Source of the DNA: Flavobacterium eburneipallidum | Lineage (GTDB): Bacteria > Bacteroidota > Bacteroidia > Flavobacteriales > Flavobacteriaceae | Direction of reading: 5' to 3' | Length of the DNA: 64,000 nt | Assembly (NCBI RefSeq): GCF_027111355.2 | Contig: NZ_CP114291.2 | Coordinates: 2,542,001 to 2,606,000 of the forward strand | Shown here: positions 1-9,326 of the stretch, piece by piece | Layout of the letters: each line of letters begins with the position of its first letter | How positions within the stretch are numbered: position 1 is the stretch's first letter | Position numbers and translations under genes: made by a program | The notes under the pieces: generated by a model | What the model saw: the letters and a program-made list of their open reading frames with translations, nothing else | Databases searched by the model: none | What the model was told of the DNA's origin: nothing

Positions 1-524
1 AAAATGAAATTGTGTTCCCCTTTTTCTGTAGGTGTTTTTGAAATAAAATTAATAACTCCGGCAATAGCTCCACCCCCAAAAAGTGTCGATGATGGTCCTT
101 TTATAACTTCGACTTGTTTTAAGTCTAAAGGTGGAATTTCTAAAATACTCAATCCACTGGCGAAATTGCCAAAATTAGGATAACCATCTTTGAGTAATTG
201 GGTATATTTTCCATCTAGTCCTTGAACTCGAATACTGGAATTCCCGCTAGTTGCTGATGTTTGTTGCACTTGTAATCCTGTACTTTCGTGCAAAATCAAA
301 CTCACATTGGCTGCTTTCATATTGGTTTTTTCTTCCAATTCTTCAGCATCTATGGATTCAATTCTTGTTGGTGTATTTTTTATGGTTCTGCTTGTTCTAG
401 TGGATTGAATCACGACTTCTTCCAATTCTTCTTCGTTTTGAGGCATGGAATCTTTGGGAATTTCCTGGCTATATAACAAGCCAAAATTAGTTACTGCAAC
501 TAGTAACATTAGTATTTTTCGCAT
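1..524 (-). CDS. TonB-dependent receptor, N-terminal part (runs off left edge)
   Basis: About 174 N-terminal residues are present. They start with a signal peptide (MRKILMLLVAVTNFGLLYSQ), followed by a possible TonB box (EEVVIQS) and a plug domain with the typical VQGLDGKYTQLLKDG and VIKGPSSTLFGGGAIAGVINF stretches. Such receptors import metal chelates or other large substrates through the outer membrane using TonB energy. There is no carboxypeptidase-regulatory domain before the plug. The gene lies downstream of a Cys/His-rich DUF6660 gene on the same strand, an arrangement common in Flavobacteria, so a metal substrate is plausible but inferred. The barrel lies outside the window. Confidence 0.9.
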   Translation of the reverse strand, partial: MRKILMLLVAVTNFGLLYSQEIPKDSMPQNEEELEEVVIQSTRTSRTIKNTPTRIESIDAEELEEKTNMKAANVSLILHESTGLQVQQTSATSGNSSIRVQGLDGKYTQLLKDGYPNFGNFASGLSILEIPPLDLKQVEVIKGPSSTLFGGGAIAGVINFISKTPTEKGEHNFI

Positions 525-619
525 TTGTAAATTATTTGAATAAATGAAATAGATTGAAAGATAGAAACAGTGTCTTTTGATTTTACTAAAATAACAAAGT
601 GTCACGTCTCTTCGAGTGA

Positions 620-731
620 TTTTGAATAGTAATTCGAAAGCTTTACTATTCAAAATTATATCGAGAAGCATACAACGTTAAAGTTCTCGATACATTTTAT
701 TTAAAAAAGCTAACGCATTTTTTAAATAAAA
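620..731. repeat. Three consecutive hairpins upstream of the TonB receptor
   Basis: Three perfect inverted repeats lie head to tail. The first has arms 620-632 and 643-655 (TTTTGAATAGTAA). The second has arms 659-667 and 684-692 (TATCGAGAA). The third has arms 695-708 and 718-731 (TTTTATTTAAAAAA). They fill the gap between the DUF6660 gene and the receptor gene, on the transcribed side of both. They could act as an attenuator or processing region that separates expression of the two genes. That role is inference. Confidence 0.6.
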
Positions 732-784
732 CACTCTAACAGACGTCGTAATAAGATTGTTTATCAGTAAAAATAAAATTTCAA

Positions 785-1099
785 CTATAATTGTGGCGGT
801 TGCCAAATACTTCCAAAGTAAGATGAAGTAAGTAGTGATGGATATTCTGAAACTTTTGTGTCAATTGTATTTCTAAAAGAAGAGAAATTATAATGCGTAT
901 AATAAACGAAAACGGGACTTCCACAACAGTTGCAAATACAAAAAGGAGAACAAGCATCGGTAGTATCGTGAGAATGTTTATCGGTATTGGAAGTGATTTT
1001 TTGTGAAGAATACGATAGATTACTTGCTTCCGTATCTGCACAAGGCATACACGAAAGCACTATTAAATAAATGGAAAATATGCAGTTCATGATTTTCAT
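785..1099 (-). CDS. DUF6660 family Cys/His-rich small exported protein
   Basis: A 104-residue protein with an N-terminal hydrophobic segment (residues 4-20) and a central cluster of potential metal ligands (HSHDTTDACSPFCICNCC). The N-terminus ends in cysteines that could be a lipidation or export signal. The pattern and the position directly before a TonB-dependent receptor match DUF6660 proteins of Flavobacteria, whose function is not established. The gene starts six bases after the preceding gene on the same strand, so they are probably cotranscribed. A periplasmic metal-binding accessory role is inferred from the ligands. Confidence 0.7.
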   Translation of the reverse strand: MKIMNCIFSIYLIVLSCMPCADTEASNLSYSSQKITSNTDKHSHDTTDACSPFCICNCCGSPVFVYYTHYNFSSFRNTIDTKVSEYPSLLTSSYFGSIWQPPQL

Positions 1100-1105
1100 T
1101 ACAGA

Positions 1106-1588
1106 TCAAAAGAAACGACTGTGCCAACTGTCCATTGCAGGAACTTCCCAAGATTCGTTGTATTCCTGAACTGTATTCACTAGATTATTGAAAACAATAG
1201 TATTTTCTGTAACGGCTTTTTCTTTGGCCATTTTCTTGAAATCAATTAAAGTTTTGTGGGCAATGTGTTCGCCATTTTTGAAGGTAACATTCATTTTATC
1301 CAATAAATCAACATTGTATTTTTGCTCTAATTTTTGAATAAACTGTACTGATTTATCGATAGAACATCCTGTTGCAGACTGTACTTCCTGATTAACAGCA
1401 ATGATAATGAAACGGTTGTATTTCAATTGATACGAAGACTCAAGGCTTACACTGTGTGCTTCCCAAGTTTCTAGAAATGATTTTACATCATTCTCTATTT
1501 CTGAAAATTCTTCATCAGAGAATTTTCTGTTGGATTGATAAATCCAAATTTTGGAGTCTTCTGGTAAATTTTCGAAAGGAATATACAT
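1106..1588 (-). CDS. Conserved hypothetical protein, about 160 residues
   Basis: A soluble 160-residue protein with no signal peptide or membrane segment. It contains SATGCSIDKSVQFIQ, whose single Cys in a GCSID context is notable. Homologues in Flavobacteria are often labelled ABC transporter ATPase, but no Walker A, signature or Walker B motif is present, so that label is not supported. The gene follows the Fe-S protein gene at 1681 and precedes DUF6660 by six bases, suggesting an operon. I do not know its function. Confidence 0.75.
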   Translation of the reverse strand: MYIPFENLPEDSKIWIYQSNRKFSDEEFSEIENDVKSFLETWEAHSVSLESSYQLKYNRFIIIAVNQEVQSATGCSIDKSVQFIQKLEQKYNVDLLDKMNVTFKNGEHIAHKTLIDFKKMAKEKAVTENTIVFNNLVNTVQEYNESWEVPAMDSWHSRFF

Positions 1589-1680
1589 ACTATTTTAGAT
1601 TGCAGATTGCAGAGTTTAGATTTCAGATTATCTATAGAACTCTTAATCTCGGATTAATAAATTTTAATTTAGATTTGTGA

Positions 1681-2472
1681 TTACAAATCTTGAGCGTTGG
1701 CGATTAATTCAGCTATATCCAACACTTTTACTTCGCCTTCTTTTTCTTTATTTTTGATTCCATCAGTCATCATCGTGTTGCAAAACGGACAGCCTGCAGC
1801 AATAATTTCCGGTTGAGTTTCAAGAGCATCTTCTGTTCTTTCGATGTTGACTTCCTTATTTCCTGGTTCGGCATCTTTGAACATTTGTGCGCCACCTGCT
1901 CCACAGCATAAACCATTAGAACGGGAACGTTTCATTTCTACTAATTCGGCATCGAGTTTTTGAATTAAATCACGAGGTGCTTCGTAAACATTATTCGCTC
2001 TTCCTAAATAACAAGGATCGTGAAATGTGATTCGCTTTCCTTTGAATTGTCCGCCTTCGATGGTTAATCTTCCGTCGTCTAACAAAGATTTTAAAAATTG
2101 AGTATGATGTACTACTTCATAATTTCCGCCTAATTCTGGATATTCGTTTTTCAACGTATTGAAACAATGCGGACAAGCAGTAACTATTTTTTTGGCTTCA
2201 TAAGCATTCAAAACCTCGATATTCATCATCGCCTGCATTTGAAACAAGAACTCGTTTCCTGCTCTTTTTGCTGGATCACCCGTACAACTTTCCTCGGCAC
2301 CAAGAACAGCAAAAGATACGTTGGCACGATTTAAGATTCGTACAAAGGCTTTGGTTATTTTCTTTGAACGGTCATCAAAACTTCCAGCACAACCCACCCA
2401 AAACAACACTTCTGGTTGTTTTCCTTGAGCTAGCATTTCGGCCATTGTTGGTACTATTAAAACTTCTGACAT
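1681..2472 (-). CDS. CCG-domain (Fe-S)-binding protein, HdrB/GlpC-like
   Basis: A 263-residue protein with two cysteine-rich (CCG) domains: CPHC at residues 100-103 and CCGAGG at 189-194, plus HDPCYLGR near 151-158 and CPFC at 228-231. These domains bind an Fe-S cluster in heterodisulfide-reductase-like and GlpC-like redox enzymes. The gene sits directly downstream of a membrane dicluster ferredoxin gene, so the two probably form one membrane-bound electron-transfer complex. The electron donor and acceptor cannot be read from the sequence. An ATG at 2470-2472 is the start, with a triple 8-base repeat just upstream. Confidence 0.85.
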   Translation of the reverse strand: MSEVLIVPTMAEMLAQGKQPEVLFWVGCAGSFDDRSKKITKAFVRILNRANVSFAVLGAEESCTGDPAKRAGNEFLFQMQAMMNIEVLNAYEAKKIVTACPHCFNTLKNEYPELGGNYEVVHHTQFLKSLLDDGRLTIEGGQFKGKRITFHDPCYLGRANNVYEAPRDLIQKLDAELVEMKRSRSNGLCCGAGGAQMFKDAEPGNKEVNIERTEDALETQPEIIAAGCPFCNTMMTDGIKNKEKEGEVKVLDIAELIANAQDL

Positions 2473-2492
2473 TGTTTTTTGTTTATTTATTG

Positions 2493-2516
2493 AATCGGTT
2501 AATCGGTTAATCGGTT
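2493..2516. repeat. Three tandem copies of AATCGGTT
   Basis: Three perfect 8-base units lie in the 74-base gap between the two Fe-S protein genes, 21 bases upstream of the downstream gene's start codon. Copy number could vary by slippage and alter the leader between the two genes. No effect on coding frame is expected. Confidence 0.8.
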
Positions 2517-2546
2517 AAACAAATAACCAAATCAACGATTAAACCT

Positions 2547-3878
2547 CTAATCGTTTTTCCAATTCAATCGGTCCTGTTGGCTATATTGCCATGGCGCACC
2601 GTTGTTTTCTATATTGGTCATCATTGCATTTAATGAATTTGGTGCTGCACTTTGCTCCATTACCAAAAAGCGACGCATATCCATAATAATAGAAAGCGGA
2701 CTGATATTAACTGGACATTCCTCAACGCAAGCGTTACAAGAAGTACAAGCCCACAATTCTTCGGGTGTGATGTAATCGTTTAATAAAGTCTTGTTGTCTG
2801 GAACAAAAATGCCTTTATTAGCATCGATATTTTTCCCTACTTCCTCCATTCTATCTCTGGTGTCCATCATAATTTTACGAGGAGATAGCTTTTTTCCAGT
2901 TTGATTGGCTGGACAAGACGAGGTACAACGACCACATTCGGTACAGGTATAAGCATTCATTAATTGCACCCAATTCAAATCTTGTATGTCGCTGGCTCCA
3001 AATTTGGCTGGAACTACATTTTCATCAAGAGTTGGTGTTGCATAGGGATCAGCATTGGGATCCATCATTAATTTTACTTCGGCAGTTACGGAGGCTAAAT
3101 TGTCAAATTGTCCTTGTGGATTTAAGTTGGCATAATACGTATTTGGGAATGCCAATAAAATATGAAGGTGTTTAGAAAAATATAAGTAGTTCATATAAAA
3201 CAAAATACCTGCAATATGCAACCACCAAAAGATTTCATTCAATAAAAAAACTAGTTCATTTGACATTCCATTAAAAACAGGAGCAATAAATTGACTAATT
3301 GGAAATGAGCCTGCTTTGATAAAATGAGAATATCCGCCAGAAACGTTTTGCAAATGCAAATCGGAAGCATTCATTAATAGAAATAAAATCATTATCACAA
3401 TTTCAAAATGCAAGATGTTTTTAGCATCTCTTTTTGGCCAGCCTTTCAAGTCAGAATGAATGAATCTTTTTAATTTAATAATATTTCTTCTTATCAAAAA
3501 GACAGACACTGCAACTAAAACTAGCAATGCTAATATTTCGAAAGAGGCAATCAAAACATCATAAGTAGTTCCTAAAAAGGCAAAAATTCGATGCGTTCCG
3601 AATAAACCATCGATAATGATTTCTAGTAATTCGATGTTGATGATAATAAAACCTACATAAACAATGATGTGAAGTACTCCCGCAACTGGTCTTTTTACCA
3701 TTTTGGATTGACCAAGCGCAATCATTGCCATGTTTTTCCAGCGTGCTTTGGGATTGTTTGTACGATTTACGTCTATACCCAAGTTAATGTTTCTGATTAT
3801 TTTTTTTACATTCAAATAAAAATAACCAAAACCAATAATTAGCAGAATTGCAAATAATATATTATCCAAATAGCTCAT
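2547..3878 (-). CDS. Membrane 4Fe-4S dicluster protein, HdrE/NarI-like plus ferredoxin domain
   Basis: A 443-residue protein. The first 245 residues form about six membrane segments resembling the cytochrome-b-like NarI/HdrE fold, with histidines at H70, H221 and H237-H239 as possible haem ligands. The C-terminal part carries two 4Fe-4S motifs: C312/C315/C318/C322 (CTECGRCTSSCP) and C378/C381/C384/C388 (CTSCNACVEECP). It probably moves electrons between quinone and the CCG protein encoded next. It starts five bases after the MCE gene stop, so these envelope genes are likely cotranscribed. Physiological partners are unknown. Confidence 0.85.
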   Translation of the reverse strand: MSYLDNILFAILLIIGFGYFYLNVKKIIRNINLGIDVNRTNNPKARWKNMAMIALGQSKMVKRPVAGVLHIIVYVGFIIINIELLEIIIDGLFGTHRIFAFLGTTYDVLIASFEILALLVLVAVSVFLIRRNIIKLKRFIHSDLKGWPKRDAKNILHFEIVIMILFLLMNASDLHLQNVSGGYSHFIKAGSFPISQFIAPVFNGMSNELVFLLNEIFWWLHIAGILFYMNYLYFSKHLHILLAFPNTYYANLNPQGQFDNLASVTAEVKLMMDPNADPYATPTLDENVVPAKFGASDIQDLNWVQLMNAYTCTECGRCTSSCPANQTGKKLSPRKIMMDTRDRMEEVGKNIDANKGIFVPDNKTLLNDYITPEELWACTSCNACVEECPVNISPLSIIMDMRRFLVMEQSAAPNSLNAMMTNIENNGAPWQYSQQDRLNWKND

Positions 3879-3883
3879 AATTG

Positions 3884-4849
3884 CTAGTTTTTAGCTTTAG
3901 TAATACTATCGGTTACAGGAGCAACATAAGGTTTGTTTTTCTTTCCAAAAACAGAAATATTCACGTATCGCGTTGGATTTAATCGAACATCCTCAAGTAA
4001 TAATTCTAGTTCTTTTGTGGTTTTTTCTAAATTTTTGTAAACCGCTTCGTCTGTCAATAGTTTGCCCATTGTTCCGTTTCCAGACTGAAGATTTGCCATA
4101 ATTTTATCGACACTAGCTAATGTTTTTTCTAGGTTTTTTGCTGCTTGTCCTAAATTAGCTTTGTTCAAAGAATCGGATATTTTAGAAAAATTGCTAGATA
4201 CTTTATTAAAATTAGAAACCATTCCTTTGATTTGACCTTTGTTATCGTCTAAAATGGCATTAGCACTTGAGGATGCTTTATGCAACTCTTCCATGGTTTT
4301 GCTTAATTCAGCTAAAGTCTTTTTTAAATCTGCTTGTCCTTTGGCATCAAGAATGTTGTTGAATCCAGTGATTAAATTATCAGCACTAACCATTACTTTC
4401 TCTAATTTTTGTTGCACAGGAGCAAGTTTAGCTTGTAAAGAATCGGTTAGTCCTGGAACCATTTTTGCGGGTAATCTGTCTCCCGTTTCAATTAGTGTTT
4501 TGTCACTCAAATTAGGATAAATGGCAATTTGCTTTCCTGCAATAAAACCAGGCTCGTAAATGGCTGCAACACTTGATTTAGAAATAGGAAAATCAGTTTT
4601 TAATAACAATTCAACTAATACTTTTCCGGTGTTATGATTGATTGTTATATTGTTTACAGTACCAACTACCAAACCATTAAGTGTAACTGGTGTAGATTTA
4701 GTAACACCTTCAACATTGTCGTATTCTACATAAACAGTTAGATAATCATTAAAAAGTTCCTTGCCTTTAAGAAAACTATATCCCCAAACAAAAAGCAAAA
4801 TAGAGGTTAGAACTAATATGGCGGTTTTAATTTCTCTTGTTAATTTCAA
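3884..4849 (-). CDS. MCE/MlaD family lipid-transport protein
   Basis: A 321-residue protein with one N-terminal membrane anchor (residues 9-27), an MlaD/MCE domain at roughly 38-115 (VEYDNVEGVTKSTPVTLNG), and a long helical or coiled-coil region at about 140-285. MCE proteins form hexameric rings that shuttle phospholipids across the periplasm. The only suitable start is TTG (plus-strand CAA at 4847-4849); there is no nearby in-frame ATG. The partner permease and ATPase (MlaE/MlaF) are not in the window. It lies downstream of a cell-wall amidase. Confidence 0.87.
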   Translation of the reverse strand: MKLTREIKTAILVLTSILLFVWGYSFLKGKELFNDYLTVYVEYDNVEGVTKSTPVTLNGLVVGTVNNITINHNTGKVLVELLLKTDFPISKSSVAAIYEPGFIAGKQIAIYPNLSDKTLIETGDRLPAKMVPGLTDSLQAKLAPVQQKLEKVMVSADNLITGFNNILDAKGQADLKKTLAELSKTMEELHKASSSANAILDDNKGQIKGMVSNFNKVSSNFSKISDSLNKANLGQAAKNLEKTLASVDKIMANLQSGNGTMGKLLTDEAVYKNLEKTTKELELLLEDVRLNPTRYVNISVFGKKNKPYVAPVTDSITKAKN

Positions 4850-4910
4850 AATAGTAAGTATAAATTAGTGAGCAAATTTAATGTAAAATAATGGAATTTG
4901 CGGTTATTAA

Positions 4911-6062
4911 TTATTTAAGGGCATCTTGGACAGTGATTTTCTCTCCGTTTTTAAAGGCAATTATATAAGCAGATGTATATCCTTTAGATTTTACTTCATC
5001 CAATTGTTTTTTTATTTCATCATAATCAGCCGTTTCGCCGTAAGTGTATTTGTAAAGTTTATCTCCAGTTACTATAGCAACATTTTTCAATCCTTTGAAA
5101 TTACTAGGTTTTAATTCTAATTTTTTAACAGTTGCTGCTAATTGTATTTTGAAAATAACAACTGCAGATCCTTTAACAGTTGTCGTTTTTTTAATTGTAT
5201 CTTCCTTTGGTTTTACTGGTAGAGCAGAATCTTTTGCAGGTTTTTCGATTATTTTTTGAGAAGGTCTTTCGTTAGTATCTATTTCGCCATTTCCAAAATT
5301 TTCGTTTTTATAACTAATAATGGCATCATAAATAGCTTTAGCAATATCATTCTGTCCCTCTTCTGAATCTAAAATAGCGCCTTCTACAGCATTAGAAACA
5401 AATCCTGTTTCGATCAAAATTCTAGGCATATACGATTTGTGCAATACCATAAAAGGAGCTTGTTTTACGCCTTCTCCTCTGACTTTTTTACCCAAAGCAG
5501 CAAATCTTTCTTGTACTTTACTAGCCAAAGAAATACTATTTTCAAGGTATTCTTCTTGCATTAGAGTCATTCCAGTCAATGATTCAGGTGAATTGGGATT
5601 AAAGCCTTCGTATTTTTGTTCGTAATTTTTTTCCAATTTAATAACCGCATTCTCTTTTTTGGCTGCTTCAAGATTAGATGCTAATTTACTCATACCCATT
5701 ACATAAGTTTCGGTTCCGTCGGCAGTGGTATTTTTGTTAGCATTACAATGTACAGAAACAAAAATATGTGCATCGGCTCTATTGGCAATATTAGCTCTTT
5801 CAATTAAGTCAATAAAAACATCCGTTTTGCGGGTATAAATTACATCTATTTTGGGATTTTTTTCTAATAGTTTTCCTAACTTAAGTACAATAGCTAGGTT
5901 AATGTTTTTTTCGACATGACCGTTGTAAGTAGCACCAAAATCGTGTGCTCCGTGTCCTGCATCTAAAGTTACTCTAAAAACATTAGACTGTCCATGAGTA
6001 GTAAGTGAAACTATTGTTAGAAAAAAAGCAAGTAGAAATTTAATTTTATTTATTGAGTACAT
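4911..6062 (-). CDS. Secreted N-acetylmuramoyl-L-alanine amidase with SPOR-like C-terminus
   Basis: A 383-residue protein with a signal peptide (first 24 residues) and an Amidase_3 domain. Predicted zinc ligands are H37 (DAGHGAHD), E51 and H105 (SVHCNAN), and the catalytic Glu is E218 (ETGFVSN). It cleaves the bond between MurNAc and the stem peptide in the periplasm. A Lys/Pro-rich linker (about 245-300) leads to a C-terminal domain of about 80 residues resembling SPOR peptidoglycan-binding domains. It is divergent from the LptD-like gene, and both promoters lie in the 133-base gap. Confidence 0.9.
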   Translation of the reverse strand: MYSINKIKFLLAFFLTIVSLTTHGQSNVFRVTLDAGHGAHDFGATYNGHVEKNINLAIVLKLGKLLEKNPKIDVIYTRKTDVFIDLIERANIANRADAHIFVSVHCNANKNTTADGTETYVMGMSKLASNLEAAKKENAVIKLEKNYEQKYEGFNPNSPESLTGMTLMQEEYLENSISLASKVQERFAALGKKVRGEGVKQAPFMVLHKSYMPRILIETGFVSNAVEGAILDSEEGQNDIAKAIYDAIISYKNENFGNGEIDTNERPSQKIIEKPAKDSALPVKPKEDTIKKTTTVKGSAVVIFKIQLAATVKKLELKPSNFKGLKNVAIVTGDKLYKYTYGETADYDEIKKQLDEVKSKGYTSAYIIAFKNGEKITVQDALK

Positions 6063-6140
6063 AAATTTAAAAGTTAATTTTAATTAAAACACTACGGTTA
6101 TAAATTTATTAATTGATTATTTTTGGCAAAAAATTATATG

Positions 6141-6148
6141 TAAGTTTG
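6141..6148 (+). promoter_or_regulatory. Candidate -7 element for the LptD-like gene
   Basis: TAAGTTTG matches the Bacteroidota -7 consensus TAnnTTTG. It lies 47 bases before the TTG start at 6196. An upstream TTTG (6122-6125) is closer than the usual -33 spacing. Prediction only. Confidence 0.4.
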
Positions 6149-6195
6149 ACACGTGCAAAACAAGCCATATTTCTACAAAAATAGCATTAATACCT

Positions 6196-8886
6196 TTGAA
6201 TACAAACTTATTTAATATCGTTTTATTATCAATTTTCCTAACATTAGGTTCTTGCAACCTGTATGCACAAGATATAAAAAATAAAACGAACACGATACCA
6301 TCACAAAAACCAAAAACCAATACTTCAACAACACCTGATAATAAGGCAACTACCGCCATTATTGCAAAAACAGAAACTGATACTATCAAAAAAGATAGCG
6401 TTCAACCAAAAGTATTTCTAGAAGGAAAAGTAAAATACAATGCTGAAGGATATAAAAAAATTCAACAGAAAAAAAAGCTAATCACTTTATACGACAAAGC
6501 CGAATTGTATTATCAAGATATTGAGTTAAAATCGGGGATTATCGTAATGAATTATGAAAAAGACGAGGTTTATGCAGGAAGAATAAAAGACTCAACTGGC
6601 AAATACACGCAGTTTCCTAATTTCAAACAAGGCGAAAATGTTATCGAACCGGATTCTATTCGCTTTAATTTTAAAACTAAAAAGGCATTAATTTGGAATT
6701 CAAGAACCAATCAAGGAGAATTTAACGTTAAAGCTGCTATAACAAAAAAAGAAAATGATTCGGTTTATTTCCTAAAAAATGCTCGTTTTACGACTTCGGA
6801 AGATGTAGATAACCCAGAATATTATTTTAGAACCAGTAGAGTAAAATTTGTTCCTGGCAAAAAAGTAGTTACGGGTTTGACCAATCTTGTAATTGTAGGT
6901 GTCCCTACTCCCATAGCCTTGCCGTTTGCTTATTTCCCGATGAGTAAAGAAACTAGAGTTTCAGGAATTCTTTTACCTACCTATAACGATTCGAATAACA
7001 GAGGATTTTCACTTCAAAATGGTGGTTATTATTTTGCATTGAGCGACAATTATGATTTAACAGTTCTTGGTGATTATTATACTAATGGTAGTTATGCCAT
7101 GCGCTTTGAATCCAGTTATGCCAAAAGGTATAAATACCGAGGCAACCTTAATTTTAGGTTCGAAAATTTAATTAATAGTGAAAGAGGCTATCCAGATTAT
7201 TCCAAGCAAAACATCTACAACCTTCAATGGTCGCACTCTAAAGATTCTAAAGGAAGTCCCAATTCCAGTTTTACGGCTTCGGTAAATATGGGAAGTAGCA
7301 AATATTTTCAACAATCGATCAATCAGGCCAATATTGGGTCTAACTTAAACAATACTTTAAGCTCATCTGTTTCTTACAGTAAGACTTTCGAAGGAAATGT
7401 GAGTTCCAGATTATCTTTATCCGCCACACATTCTCAAAATACCCAAACATCCGAAATCAACATGACATTGCCTGATTTACAATATAGCGTAGATCGTATT
7501 TACCCTTTTGTTGGAAAAAATGGCGTTAAGAAAGGAGTATTCAAAAACATCAATTTACTTTATAATTTAGTGGGTAAAAATAGTTTTGTTACCAATGACT
7601 CCTTATTCTTTAAACCTCAAATGTTTGATGATGCTAAAATTGGGTTGCAACACAGTATTCCATTAAGCACAAATTTCAAGTTATTCAAATATTTTAGTGG
7701 ATCAGCTTCTGCAAATTACCAAGAAGTTTGGTACATAAAAACCATTCAAAAAAATTATAATGCTGATCAAGGTCAAGTAGTAACAACAACTGTTAACGGT
7801 TTTGATGCTTTTAGAACTTATAATTTTTCTAGTAGTCTAGGAACAACCATTTATGGAACATTTAATTTTGGCGATGACAAGAAAATAAAATCCATTCGTC
7901 ACGTTATGCGCCCGGCTATTACTTATGGTTACACGCCAAGTTTTGAAAAATATTTTGATACTTATGCCTCTGATGCTAGTGGAAAAATGGCAACATATAC
8001 CCGATTTGAAAGTGGCATTTTTGGAGCTCCCGGAAATTCTAATTCAAACCGCATTGGTTTTAATATGAGCAATACCTTTGAAGCTAAAGTTACTGATAAA
8101 GACAGTACTAAAGTGGAACCAAAAAAAATCATGCTCCTTAATAATTTGAACATATCAACCAATTATGACCTTAACGCAGATGGTGTCAACACCTTGGCTT
8201 GGGATCCTGTCAGAGTGAGCGGAGGAACACAGTTTTTTGACAACAAATTGAATATGAATTTTGGTGCTACATTAGACCCTTATGCTATTGATAATGCAGG
8301 TAGAAGAATTAATACCTACAATATAAATAATGATGGTAGTTTGTTTAGAATGACAAGTGCTAATCTGACCATGAATTATTCTGTATCTAGTAAAAAAGAC
8401 GAGAAAGATAAGAAAGATAAAAATACTCAAAGTCAAAGAAATGGAGGGCGAAATGACGATTTGTTTGGTAGAAATACCATTGACCCAACAGGAGGAAAAA
8501 GTCAATTTGATGAAGAGGAAGATGAAGGCGAAGATGTAATTACCGAATTTTTTGCCTCAAAATTACCTTGGGATATGACTTTTGCCTATTCATTGACTTA
8601 TGGAAACAACAATAGAGAAAGTAAAATCATTGGAAATTCAATTATGATTTCTGCCAATACTAGCCTGACTCCAAAATGGAAAGCAGGAGTTTCTACTGGA
8701 TATGATTTTGTGCAAAACGGAGTAACATACACTCAACTTCGATTTGAAAGAGATTTATTAAGTTGGCGAATGGATTTCAACTGGCAACCTTTCGGAAACA
8801 ACGCCAACTGGAGTTTCTTCATCGGGATCAAATCAGGTATCTTGAGTGATATTAAATACGACAAACGCAGTGCTTCTAACAGGTAA
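6196..8886 (+). CDS. LptD-like outer-membrane LPS assembly protein
   Basis: An 896-residue protein with an N-terminal signal (about 1-25), a low-complexity Thr/Lys linker, an OstA/LptA-like beta-jellyroll (about 75-230) and a long C-terminal beta-barrel ending near GIKSGILSDIKYDKR. LptD inserts lipopolysaccharide into the outer leaflet. The start chosen is TTG at 6196: the frame stays open upstream but no ATG occurs, and the signal peptide begins here. A charged low-complexity insert (about 730-775, rich in Asp, Glu and Lys) lies inside the barrel region. It is transcribed away from the amidase gene and followed 37 bases later by ridA. Confidence 0.85.
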   Translation: MNTNLFNIVLLSIFLTLGSCNLYAQDIKNKTNTIPSQKPKTNTSTTPDNKATTAIIAKTETDTIKKDSVQPKVFLEGKVKYNAEGYKKIQQKKKLITLYDKAELYYQDIELKSGIIVMNYEKDEVYAGRIKDSTGKYTQFPNFKQGENVIEPDSIRFNFKTKKALIWNSRTNQGEFNVKAAITKKENDSVYFLKNARFTTSEDVDNPEYYFRTSRVKFVPGKKVVTGLTNLVIVGVPTPIALPFAYFPMSKETRVSGILLPTYNDSNNRGFSLQNGGYYFALSDNYDLTVLGDYYTNGSYAMRFESSYAKRYKYRGNLNFRFENLINSERGYPDYSKQNIYNLQWSHSKDSKGSPNSSFTASVNMGSSKYFQQSINQANIGSNLNNTLSSSVSYSKTFEGNVSSRLSLSATHSQNTQTSEINMTLPDLQYSVDRIYPFVGKNGVKKGVFKNINLLYNLVGKNSFVTNDSLFFKPQMFDDAKIGLQHSIPLSTNFKLFKYFSGSASANYQEVWYIKTIQKNYNADQGQVVTTTVNGFDAFRTYNFSSSLGTTIYGTFNFGDDKKIKSIRHVMRPAITYGYTPSFEKYFDTYASDASGKMATYTRFESGIFGAPGNSNSNRIGFNMSNTFEAKVTDKDSTKVEPKKIMLLNNLNISTNYDLNADGVNTLAWDPVRVSGGTQFFDNKLNMNFGATLDPYAIDNAGRRINTYNINNDGSLFRMTSANLTMNYSVSSKKDEKDKKDKNTQSQRNGGRNDDLFGRNTIDPTGGKSQFDEEEDEGEDVITEFFASKLPWDMTFAYSLTYGNNNRESKIIGNSIMISANTSLTPKWKAGVSTGYDFVQNGVTYTQLRFERDLLSWRMDFNWQPFGNNANWSFFIGIKSGILSDIKYDKRSASNR

Positions 8887-8923
8887 CTTTTGACAATATT
8901 ATAAAAACATTAAATTTATTATC

Positions 8924-9304
8924 ATGAAGAAAATAATTTTTACCGAAAATGCTCCAGCACCAATTGGGCCATACAATCAAGCGGTACTTAAAGGAAATAC
9001 TCTTTATACATCTGGACAAATTGCTATCAATCCTGCTAATGGAGAGTTGGTTACAACAAACATCGAAGCTGAAACCAAACAAGTGATGAACAATATGAAA
9101 GCAGTGCTAGAAGCTGCAGGAATGACTTTTGAAAACGTAGTCAAATCGACCATATTTATTATGGATATGAATGATTTTGGAACTATCAACACCGTTTATG
9201 GGTCTTATTTTAATGAAGAAACAGCTCCAGCTCGCGAAACCGTTCAAGTAGCTGGATTACCAAAAAATGTAAATGTCGAAATTTCGATGATTGCTATACT
9301 TTAA
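8924..9304 (+). CDS. ridA: RidA family enamine/imine deaminase
   Basis: A 126-residue protein, the full length for the YjgF/YER057c/UK114 family. It hydrolyses reactive 2-aminoacrylate and related enamine or imine intermediates formed by PLP enzymes. Family signatures are visible: PIGPYNQAV near residue 13, SGQIAINP near 30, and the C-terminal APARETVQVAGLP with the substrate-binding Arg. It is cytosolic and probably trimeric. It follows the LptD-like gene on the same strand and ends at a strong terminator shared with convergent parC. Confidence 0.93.
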   Translation: MKKIIFTENAPAPIGPYNQAVLKGNTLYTSGQIAINPANGELVTTNIEAETKQVMNNMKAVLEAAGMTFENVVKSTIFIMDMNDFGTINTVYGSYFNEETAPARETVQVAGLPKNVNVEISMIAIL

Positions 9305-9326
9305 AAATCTGAATATTATTTCGCAT

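Noticed and set aside
781..1041. Open frame of 86 codons on the minus strand.
   Set aside because: It is an alternative frame of the DUF6660 gene with no family features.
1106..1588. Labelling the 160-residue protein an ABC transporter ATPase, as some database entries do.
   Set aside because: No Walker A, signature or Walker B motif is present and the length is too short for an ABC ATPase domain.
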